This document shows, one piece after another, positions 35,902-44,779 of a DNA stretch of 64,000 bases. The notes under the pieces were generated by a model. That model was not told where the DNA came from and searched no databases. It saw only the letters and a program-made list of their open reading frames with translations. Positions within the stretch are counted from its first letter, which is position 1. Each line of letters begins with the position of its first letter. The translations under genes and the position numbers were made by a program. Source of the stretch: Hysterangium stoloniferum (lineage: Eukaryota; Basidiomycota; Agaricomycetes; Hysterangiales; Hysterangiaceae); NCBI GenBank assembly GCA_015178975.1, contig WHVD01000124.1, forward strand, positions 186,001-250,000, written 5' to 3'.

Positions 35902-36918
35902 ATGCATCCCCTTTCCACTGCTGCCCAGTATGAGATCCTTTCTCTACTTGATGCTGGCCATTCTGCCAGACAAATTTCAGTTTCTACTGGCTATAGCTAT
36001 GCTACTATCTCTAGACTTCATTCTAAACACCATTCCCACCTTTCTAAGTCCTCTGGTGGTCACCCTTCCAAACTCTCCACAGCCAACATCCATTTTGCAC
36101 AATGCCTTATCAGCTCTGGAAAGGCTGATACAGCTGTAGATGCAACAAAGGCACTTTGCACTATCACCAACCAGTCACTCAATCCTCAAACAGTGCATCA
36201 TCGACTCAAGGCAGCTGGGATGAAGCCTGTGGTAAAGAAGAAAAGGCCTCTTCTTTCTAAGAGGCATAAAAAGGAGAGAATGGATTTTGCTTTGGCATAT
36301 CAGGATTGGACTGTGGAGGATTGGAAGAACGTGGTGTGGTCTGATGAGACCAAAATTAATAGGCTGGGGTCAGATGGCAGGAAGTGGGTGTGGAAAAAGG
36401 CAGGGGAGGGCTTGAGTGACAGGCTGGTTGAGGGAACCCTGAAGTTTGGGGGTGGATCTTTAATGGTTTGGGGGTGCATGCTGTGGGAGGGGGTTGGGTA
36501 TGCATGCAAGATTGATGGAAGGATGGATGGGGATCTCTACATCCAGATTCTGGAGGATGACGTGCAAGCCAGTCTTAAGGACTATGGTAAATCTGCCAAT
36601 GGTATCATCTTCCAGCAGGACAATGACCCCAAGCATACCTGTAAGAAGGCCCAGAATTGGTTCCAAGAAAATGGTTTCAGGGTTCTCTCATGGCCAGCAC
36701 AGTCTCCTGACTTGAATCCCATTGAACACCTATGGAATCACCTGAAGAGGAGGTTGGCAGGGTATGAAAATGCACCCCAGGGGATGGAAGAGTTGTGGGA
36801 GAGGGTGGTGGATGAATGGTACAAGATTGATGAAAAGGGGTGTCAGGATTTGATTGAAAGTATGCCTAGGAGGGTTTCAGATATATTAAAGGCAAAGGGT
36901 GGCTACACTAAGTACTAA
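35902..36918 (+). CDS. Tc1/mariner transposase, DD34E
   Basis: A 338-residue intact frame of normal length for Tc1 transposases, which cut and rejoin the element at TA sites. Residues about 5-60 hold a helix-turn-helix (LLDAGHSARQISVSTGYS). A second helix-turn-helix-like region lies about 60-110 and a basic stretch VKKKRPLLSKRHKK at 111-124. The catalytic triad is visible: D148 (VVWSDETK), D240 (FQQDNDPKHT) and E275 (PDLNPIEHLW), with 34 residues between D240 and E275. The ATG is 134 bases inside the left repeat and the stop 25 bases before the right one. Nothing is missing, and it is the only complete DNA-transposon gene in the window. Confidence 0.96.
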   Translation: MHPLSTAAQYEILSLLDAGHSARQISVSTGYSYATISRLHSKHHSHLSKSSGGHPSKLSTANIHFAQCLISSGKADTAVDATKALCTITNQSLNPQTVHHRLKAAGMKPVVKKKRPLLSKRHKKERMDFALAYQDWTVEDWKNVVWSDETKINRLGSDGRKWVWKKAGEGLSDRLVEGTLKFGGGSLMVWGCMLWEGVGYACKIDGRMDGDLYIQILEDDVQASLKDYGKSANGIIFQQDNDPKHTCKKAQNWFQENGFRVLSWPAQSPDLNPIEHLWNHLKRRLAGYENAPQGMEELWERVVDEWYKIDEKGCQDLIESMPRRVSDILKAKGGYTKY

Positions 36919-36943
36919 ATACTAGTAATTTCCTGCCTAAATG

Positions 36944-37157
36944 TGTCAGTTACAAAACGTATCCAATGAACCCTCTCCATTGAAATATTCATAGTGTTTC
37001 CATATATGGATATTACATAATATAGTTCTACCATATAAATATATACATGATAGGCCATGTTCACAAATATTTTCGTGATTTCTACTATTTTATCTACTGG
37101 GATATAGCATATATAAGCTGAAACTACAAAACATTGGATATGTTTTGTAAGTCACTG
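36944..37157 (-). repeat. Right terminal inverted repeat of the Tc1 element
   Basis: The reverse-complement partner of 35554-35767, ending GTCACTG before the TA duplication. It has the same paired inner and outer sites. Confidence 0.92.
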
Positions 37158-38347
37158 TACCTCCGTGCAGTTAGCGGAACTTTTCATTATCCACGTATTT
37201 TCCAAGCACGGAGTTCTGTCCCACGTGACTTCCGATAGAGGATCAGAGTTCATGTCTCACTTCTTTAGGTCCCTCGGAAAATCCTTGGACATGACATTAC
37301 ATTTCACATCCGGACATCATCCGGAAGGTGACAGACAAACCGAACGCGTCAACCAGACATTGGAACAATACCTCCGCGTATATTGCAATTACCAACAGGA
37401 CAATTGGAAGACCTTGTTACCACTTGCAGAGTTTGCTTACAACAATGCACCTTCAGCCACTACTGGCGTTTCTCCATTCTTTGCAAATAAAGGATATAAT
37501 CCAAATATTACAGTACATCCAGAACGAAATCTCGCCTCTGTTCGCGCTCAAGAGTTCACCACGGACCTCCACGAGCTCCACAAGGAACTCCGGACTGCAA
37601 TATTGTCCGCCCAAGAGCAATACCAACATTCAGCGGACAAACACCGGATCCCACCACCCAACTTCAAGATTGGCGACCATGTTTATGTCAAAGCTCAATT
37701 CTTCCGGACTACCCGTCCATCAAAGAAGCTTGCTGAAAAATATTTAGGTCCGTTTGAAATTATCGCACAAGTAGGTTCAGTCTCTTGGACACTACGGCTT
37801 CCGGATAGCATGCGTGCGGTACACCCAGTATTTCATGTCTCTATGCTTGAACCTTGTACTGCTAACACTATCCCGGATCGTGTGTAATCCCCGCCTCCTC
37901 CTGTCGTCATTGACGGAGAACCCGAGTTTGAAATCTCACAGATTTTAGATTCAAAAATTGATAAGCGTCGATGCACTTGTAAACTGCTTTACTTGGTCAA
38001 GTGGGCGGGTTACGAGGGCACCGATGAAAAGACCTCATGGATTTTGGCCACGGAACTCGGTAATGCCACGGAAATTGTTACTGACTTTCATACAGCTTAC
38101 CCGCTCAAACCTGGACCATTATCGTCTCTCTGACTGCACTCCGCAGACCCCGTGTTACGTTTGGACTCATTTTCATCATTCCCTGTCGCCCTATGTCTCT
38201 CTTTGCTTTTACAGGTTCTGACATGTCTTGTCAAGTCTTTAAGCGGACTCTCCGCGGATTTTGACTTTGACTTTAATTTTTATTTCTTATGTTTTCTTTC
38301 ACGCTTTACTTTTATGATTCAATTATTTTATTTCTATACTACTTTTC

Positions 38348-39331
38348 TCAGTCTACATTTATGGGACTGTGTTTTTTCCCTGCTTCCTCAGCTATCTCCT
38401 CTGGGAGCTCCGCGACCTCCGCAGCAACCCCATCCTCATCCGATCCGGCATCCTCGGAACTCCCGACTTGCGGTTCCTCATATACATAACCGCCATACTC
38501 CGCCAGGAACTTCCAAAATTCCTCGTGGAGTCCGCACAGTTCCTTCGCCACCACTACGTGGACCTTGTTGCTCTTCAGGAGCAACTCGTTTTGGGCCTCG
38601 ATGCCCTCGGCGATCCGTCCAAGAACCTCGTCCAACCCGGACAACCCATCTGACCCGCTTACATCTCGCGCCCCGGACCCCATGGCCTGCTCATGAACAA
38701 GCGAGCACCTCGCCTTGAGGTGCGTGCATTGGGAGCATCCCAGACCCCGGCCGGACTTTCGGTTGCATTCAGTATTCCGGTCGTTACAACCAGAACACCG
38801 CGGCTCGTTCCGCATCGGAAGACGGACTGGCGCCGCCTTCCTTGCCTTCTGTTGATACGGTCAGTTTCCACGGTTATCCCACGGACATGAGGCCTACCTT
38901 TTGGGGGCTCTCTGGCTCCCCCTCGGACTCGGACTCCACCTCTGTCGCTTTGCGCTGAAAATTACAAGTCAGTAAAAGCTCGACAAGTTGAATTTGGGAC
39001 TTACCTTTCCCGCAACAATGGCAGCCCTCTCCGCGGCCAACCGGGCTTTCTCTGCAGCCACCCGGGCATTCTCCGCGGCCACTCGCACAGCCTCCTCCAC
39101 CTCACGTTCCCTCTCCTTTGCGGCCTCTTCCTCTGCGGCCAACGCTTCCTGGTACTCTCTGTCCAGGGCCTCCTCGGCCTCCCTCACCTCTCTCTCTGCT
39201 GCTTCACGAAGCTGGCACTGCTCTTCTCGCCGCGCCAACAATTGGGCCGCGCTCCAAGGTGCCCGATACGGAGTGCCCGTGGAGGGCCCTGCTGTAGGCA
39301 TTGGCTTGCGTGGTGTCAGTTTTGGTCCCAT
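38348..39331 (-). CDS. Antisense accessory gene of element F, Zn2Cys6-like
   Basis: Two long minus-strand open blocks lie between chromodomain and 3' LTR, against the direction of gag-pol. The upstream block (39331-38969) starts with ATG and reads PYRAPWSAAQLLARREEQ, then a highly charged Glu/Ala/Arg helix that should form a coiled coil. The downstream block (38815-38348) has cysteines spaced C-x2-C-x6-C-x9-C-x2-C-x6-C (CSGCNDRNTEC ... CSQCTHLKARC), the spacing of fungal Zn(II)2Cys6 DNA-binding clusters, and an acidic C-terminus. Short gaps with GT/AG-type borders lie between them, so a spliced transcript is plausible. Both blocks are open. A regulatory or DNA-binding role is inferred from the cysteine spacing alone. 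Confidence 0.6.
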
Positions 39332-39541
39332 AGTGATGATGATGGGGGTAATGAAGAAGAAGAAATTTCTATTTTTTCAAATTTTTATATAGGCTCATCC
39401 CGTTTGAACCTTACCTTCCAGATCACATGACTCTTTGACACATACGTGTAACTGACATAACTTTTGACACATGCGCGTAGCCGACAAGAACCTTATCAAG
39501 GTCTAGAGCCTCTTTGGGACTTCGGCATAAAGGGAGGATAC

Positions 39542-40353
39542 TGTTACGACCGGACAATCCCACTGGACTCCGGGCACTAACCCGTACGCCCCCACATGCT
39601 ACAAGCACCAATCGTCTGTTTATAGGATTTCCCGCCCGGACTCCGTTACGTCAAGACTAGTTACGTTCGACCTCATTAAGACACATATCAGTCACCGGAC
39701 TTCCCCCGGACCCCGTCTCTGTCTATGCCCGTCTTCGTCCCACGCATCAGTCACCGGATCCCACTCAGAATCCCATCACCGCTCTAATCGAGCCCCGTTC
39801 CCGTTTTAGTCAAATGACCTGTCATGATTTAGGACTCCGCTCCCGCTCCATTTCCCATTATGGGTTATGCTTTGTCATGATTCGGACTCCGCTCCATTCC
39901 GTCCCGTTCCTAACACCAAACTTGGTGTTTACTATTCCCGTTTTATGTTCTGTTAGTTTCGTTTCGTTATTACTGGATTTGGTATGTCATTCATCCATGG
40001 TCTATATAAACTGGAAGATGTTGTACATACAATCCAGTCAGAAAATTAGCTTAGATTCCCCCCAGTAATCTAATATATTTTCCGCTCTAAAAACCCTACT
40101 CTTATCAGACCGCTCACACTAGTCGGAGCCCACAGGCTCCGGCGCATGTATCTCTCTCAACCATCTCGACTCACGACTCACGACCTACAACCTACGACCC
40201 ACGACCCCTGCCCGGACTCCCCGGGATTCCCGCCCGCCTGTTTGAAATTGGACAATACGATCTAGCGAGGGCGCAGCCTATAAGCTGAAGCCAAGTCCTA
40301 CCGGATATCCCGCGGGTTTCTCCGGAGACCCGGCCTGTGTGTGTATCCTAACA
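39542..40353 (+). repeat. 3' LTR of element F
   Basis: An 812-bp LTR matching the 5' copy with the shared motif at about 40274-40293. It is followed by the CAAGA duplication. Confidence 0.93.
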
Positions 40354-41216
40354 CAAGAGGTTAGAACCCTTGTCTCAGAGAAGGGAATCACATGATAGAC
40401 AAAGGATAAATAATGAGTAGAATATGAGGTCATTATGATCTAATTAATGACCTCATAAACTAAATAGTTAGCTAATCATTGAGTTATCAAAATGTATTTA
40501 AGGAGGGCTAACTTTCCAATAAAATCATCTTATCACACACATATTTTACAGTACAGCACAGAAGCTTACCTCATCATCCTAAGGACAATAATAGCCTTAG
40601 TCTGATACACTCACTGCAAGCACCTACACTTGCAGCATCTTGAATCTTTGTCAGCAACTCTTGGACTTAGCTAATCATCTAAGTTCCCCCAGCCTCACAG
40701 CTACCCTTTAGGCTTATTAATTACATAATAAACCTAATAAGTATCTAAGTATCTTTACTGAAATTTCCCTGCCAATACTAGATTATTCAAGGCCCAGCCC
40801 TAAGTTTATTGAATTAATCAAGTATAAGCACTCAGATAATCCAATACATATGATTTTCTCTATTAATAAATTATTTAACACCTTGTTAAATAACTATTAA
40901 TAGTTACAAATAAGCATACAAGAATCCGAAGCTCTTATATCAAGTCTCTGCCAAGTTACTGCGCATATATTCAGCTTCCAGCCCCTATTCTCAAGGAATA
41001 GTTCTTTTATTTGCTAAAAGAGTCATACACAGTTCTATTGAACCTTTCAATAATCAAAATAAGCATTGATTTGAGTTGTTTAAGCTTAATAGCGCAGCTC
41101 ATTAATCTATCAGTATTTAAATTACTGGACCTTTGCTTGTTTTATTGTTGAAGCTCTGTGACACTATAGCATATATTGAGCTATCTAAGAGAATCCCCTG
41201 AATACATTACAGGAGG

Positions 41217-41517
41217 GAGGTCTGGGAGGTAGTTCAACTCCATCCCCACATCATAATGCAATGCTTTGCAGTTTGATCCTCCTTACTCTGTTCCAGTCAT
41301 AGAAGGTGATGCTGTCCTTTGCCTTCCTGCTTTTCTGTCCCACGCTCCGAACACATGGTGTGCCACCATCCCTGCAGTCCATCTCAGTGAAATCCATCCA
41401 CTTATGGCCCAGGGGGGGAGCAATGGCCAAAGGATTGTTGCTTCCTTCCATTCTCCTCCATTCCTGCTGTGTCCACCTGGAGGGGATGTTATCCCTAGCA
41501 CCCATCTTTTGCTGTCC
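41217..41517 (-). pseudogene. Accessory region of element B, middle part
   Basis: It reads on the minus strand with the block SITFYDWNRVRRIKLQ (about 41310-41265), matching TIFYDWELLRRIKLQ of element A, preceded by GHKWMDFTEMDCRDGG, which has a counterpart in element G around 8180-8080. The stretch is bounded by the right duplication of K and the left duplication of J1. Confidence 0.65.
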
Positions 41518-43995
41518 TGTTATGTATTTCTATGTTTTTTCCGATTTTTTAAACAATTTCCCCTAACAAATTGCGAAAACGAATATTTAAATGTACTTAT
41601 ATCGCGACGACAAAATTGTACAATATTGCTTTGATTTATCTTGAATTTATACAATTTATTTTGTATTTTTATCTAATAAATTGAGCAAGTTATCGAATTT
41701 CTACTTTTTATTCTTTTTTGATTAATATGCCGGTGACTCAGCGCTTAGTCACAACGCGCGAAAAGATCATGTGATATTCACATGGTATTTCAAACTCCGA
41801 CAAGGACAAAACGCGATTTGAAATACTAGCGCATTATCAAGGCGAAATATATATATTATATATTATTATAATAAAATATTATTATATTTATAATTAACTA
41901 AAAATAAATATAATAATTATATAATAATATAAAACTGGCCTGATGTTTATTACATGGCGTGCGGGAAAATCATCACAATAAGTGACAGCCATCGCAACAG
42001 TGACAGTTGTCACAAGGGGCACGTGATGGTCACAGAGGCATGCGACAGTCACAACACATGACAGTCACAAGACGTGAAGGGTGTCATACACATGCACAGG
42101 CGCGAGAGCATTATGTCATCATATATGCTACTACAGCAAAAACCGGAAATCTCTGGAACATTCCAGTGGCTGCCAAAGGAATAGTAGTTAATAGGTACTA
42201 ATAATAGATAGTGTTATGTATTTTTAGGTTTTTCCGATTTTTAATCAATCTCCCCCTAAACAAATTGATAAAAACAAGTTCAAATGTACTTATATTGCGA
42301 CGAAATTATTGTACAATACTCTCCTGAATTTAACCTGATTTTTTACAATTTATTTCATATTTTTATGATTTATTTTGGGAGAACTATCGAAATTCTACTG
42401 TTTATTCTTTTTTAACTAAAAATCTTCGAAGTCGGCCTTCTGGCGCTTATTGCACAATGCGCGGGAATATTCGTCACAAAAGGTGACATTCGTCACAACA
42501 GTGACATTCGTCACAACAGGGACATTCGTCACAACAGGGACATTCGTCACAACAGGGACATTCGTCACAACAGGGACATTCGTCACAACAGGGACATTCA
42601 TCACAACAGGGACATTCGTCACAACAGGGACATTCGTCACAACAGGGACATTCGTCACAACAGGGACATTCGTCACAACAGTGACATTCGTCACAACAGT
42701 GACATTCGTCACAACAGTGACATTTGTCACAACAGTGACTGTCGTCACAACGGTGACGGTGACTGTCGTCACAACAAGTGACCGTCGTCACAAAATGCGA
42801 CAACTTGTCACAAACGCGACACGCGCGGGAAAATTATGTAATCAGTGCGCGCACGAAATGAGCAACTTCGCGACGCGCGAGAATATTACATCAGCATATA
42901 TGCTACAATGGAAAGTAGTAGAAACTCCTGGAATATTCCAGCAGATTCCAGGTAAAATAGCTAAAAATAGGTAAAACAAGTAGCTAGAACATTCTCCCAT
43001 GTCTCAGATTTTACTGTATATAAGGAGCTCTGCTCCACCACTGAAATATAACTTATTTTAACCCATTTACTACACCACATCAGTGTGCCACTGCATCAGC
43101 AGTTATATTCCACCCCTAGTTGGGCTGTTGGATAAATAAATACAAACACTTAGTCACCTCTAGTTGAGCTGCTGACCTAAGCTATCTCAGGATCCCTTTG
43201 CCACCTCTAGTTGAGCTTCTGGTAATAATCCTACCCCCTTGTCACCTCTAGTTGAGCTTCTGACAAACAACTTGTTCCCCTTTTGCCACCTCTTAGTTGA
43301 GTAGCTGGCTATCCTTTATTACTAATCCACCTCTAGTTGAGTTGTTGGCTATAAATTAAAGTAATAAATATTTTAGGTTATATTGAGATTAGAAATACAT
43401 ATATTCTAATTTCTACCCGGTTTTTGGCATAAACAAATACTGAGAATATTCTTGCAGAATCCTTAAGACTACATTAAGATCCTGATAAGTTAGTATCACA
43501 GTAGACCCTGTAGGTTAGTGTAAATAAAGCATATATTAGCCAAATAGTGTTTTATTCTATATCTAATCTTTTGACCTGTTTATAAATATTTTTACTGTTT
43601 CATAAATAGTATAAAATATATATAAACTAGCTAGAATTGAAATCAAATCTAGTTTCGGAATCAGTGAATTGTTATTCATATTTCAAGTCTTTCCCCGCCA
43701 GTTTAGCCGTTTCTTTTCAATGGGGCGTAAGGGGACGTCTGGTGTATTAGTAGTGTTTTTACAGAAAAAGAACAAGCTTGCACAAGCAGCTCTCAAAACC
43801 TTCTTTGCGAAGTAGGGTGCATATATTCAAGTAAACTCTTGACTTCAGGGGTTCTAAGTCTATTTAGGCTGCCACTGATTAATATCAAATACTTAAATTA
43901 TTTTACCTTGCAGTGAATTGAGTATTTGCACATTTTGATAGAGCATTGGACTCCTTTTTCGGAAAATAGTATTAAAATAAGGCTAATACATCACA
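41518..43995 (+). mobile_element. Element J1: 2.5-kb LTR-like element with minisatellite
   Basis: An insertion with perfect TGTCC duplications (41513-41517 and 43996-44000); the empty site is seen in element G at about 8287-8300. The ends are TGTTATGTATTTC...TAATACATCACA. It contains a TATA-like CTGTATATAAGGAGC (about 43012-43026), an 18-bp minisatellite (42472-42790), six copies of a CACCTCTAGTTGAGCT motif (about 43110-43350), and no coding region. I read it as a long solo LTR. A non-autonomous element with 12-bp inverted ends is the alternative. Confidence 0.75.
42472..42790. repeat. 18-bp minisatellite in J1
   Basis: About fifteen copies of GACATTCGTCACAACAGG, with GTG/GGG variants clustered at the two ends. 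Open frames through it are repeats of the VTTGTF type and are artefacts of an 18-bp period, not genes. Confidence 0.9.
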
Positions 43996-44000
43996 TGTCC

Positions 44001-44640
44001 TTCTAAGTACTCCTCCCTCCTCTTCCTCTCGAGCATTTTTAGTTCTTCCTGAACTCACGCAGAGAACATGTCAGACTGCTGTTTTTTCCTGATCTCCTCT
44101 TCGGTGGAAGGGAAGATGCTACGAGGGGGTGGGTTGCACTCCATGTTCCTGTGGGAGCCCCCCAAGTGCCAGCAGATGGGAATGCAGCTGTTTGAATGGG
44201 GTCCCTCCATGTAGGATATGTATGTGGATGAACAGGCCTCCCCCAAGTGCTCAACAATCTCTGTTCGAGGTGGTGGGAAAGGAGGAACTGTTGCTTGGGG
44301 CCGAGGGATCCTTTTGAAGTTGGGGAGTTGGGGCCAGGGGAGAGGAGTATATGGAGTAAAGACAGTCCCACTCCCCAAACTGGTGGAAATTCCTGCCATG
44401 CTGTCCTGCAAAGTGGAGTGCATCGATGATGACATCCCAGAATTACCCATACTGTGCTCGATGTTTTCAGTATGAGACGATGTGGTAGAAGTATCAATAG
44501 CTTGAGGTCACGGTATTCTTTTGAAGTTGGGGAGCCTGGGTTTGGTTTGTTGTTCCTGCGACATAATGCACTGGCTTGCGAGATTGACGTGGAGAGAAGA
44601 GAAAGGGGGATAAAAATTTATTTAGCAAATTTATTTATTT
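44001..44640 (-). pseudogene. Accessory region of element B, N-terminal part
   Basis: Minus-strand blocks PNFKRIPRPQ, FTPYTPLPWPQ and EEEIRKKQQSDMFS match element G at 8350-8730. The region starts just downstream of the chromodomain segment. Interrupted. Confidence 0.62.
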
Positions 44641-44779
44641 TATATTAATTTTTAAGCTCCACTCGGTTATTGAGGTGAAAGGCCGAGGGGAATGAATAAG
44701 GGAGGGTAGAGTTAAAAAGTAATAAACAGTGTTCTCATCATGAAAATATGAAATAAGCGTTAGATTTCATAGATAGTTT

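Larger units (their letters stand above)
35554..37157 (+). mobile_element. Tc1/mariner DNA transposon
   Basis: A 1604-bp element flanked by a TA duplication (35552-35553 and 37158-37159). Its terminal inverted repeats are 214 bp (35554-35767 and 36944-37157), beginning CAGTGACTTACAAAACGTAT and differing at about four positions. It contains one uninterrupted transposase gene. It sits in the integrase region of F and is the innermost layer of a B - K - F - Tc1 nest. The near-identical repeats and open transposase suggest a recent insertion that may still be competent to move. Confidence 0.96.
32810..38132 (+). pseudogene. Element F pol region, split by a Tc1 transposon
   Basis: Protease ALIDSGSTHCFLD (about 32950-32990). 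Reverse transcriptase about 33690-34320 with SFGLTNAP-type and YLDDILIYS blocks (34099-34125). RNase H about 34540-34900 (ETDASDYALGAILS, VTDHKNLEYFSTT). Integrase HHCC part about 35230-35370 (ligands ending CKSCTTC) and the start of the core (SMDFIEHLPES, about 35440). After the Tc1 element the core continues (TSDRGSEFMSHFF, about 37225), then a GPF module (YLGPFEIIAQVG, about 37740) and chromodomain (about 37915-38110; LYLVKWAGYEGTDEKTSW). It was near-complete before the Tc1 insertion. Confidence 0.88.
30673..40353 (+). mobile_element. Element F: Ty3/Gypsy chromovirus with antisense gene, hosting a Tc1 transposon
   Basis: F has LTRs of about 812 bp (30673-31485 and 39542-40353), perfect CAAGA duplications (30668-30672 and 40354-40358), gag with zinc knuckle, pol with chromodomain, a minus-strand gene region near the 3' end and a purine tract (AAAGGGAGGATA) before the 3' LTR. 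It looks almost whole: gag is open, and pol has perhaps two or three small breaks besides the Tc1 insertion at 35554-37157. By eye the LTRs differ at about 22 positions, nearly all transitions, so F is younger than A. Confidence 0.93.
30226..41211 (+). mobile_element. Element K: LTR-like, J/K family, hosting element F
   Basis: K has perfect GGAGG duplications (30221-30225 and 41212-41216) and inverted ends TGTGATGTATCAG...CTGAATACATTACA. Its own length is about 1.3 kb once F (30673-40353) is set aside. It carries a TATA-like GTATTTAAGG at about 40492-40502, two GTCACACAAGTCAC-type 29-bp units at about 30534-30598 and no coding sequence. Ends, duplication size and promoter fit a long solo LTR related to J1 and J2. 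Confidence 0.75.

Noticed and set aside
42472-42790. CRISPR-like direct repeats
   Set aside because: The units are contiguous 18-mers without unique spacers, inside a fungal LTR-like element. This is a minisatellite.
42416-42974. Long open frames on both strands with VTTGTF or CCDEC repeats
   Set aside because: They arise only because an 18-bp repeat without stops keeps every frame open. No start context, introns or homology are seen.
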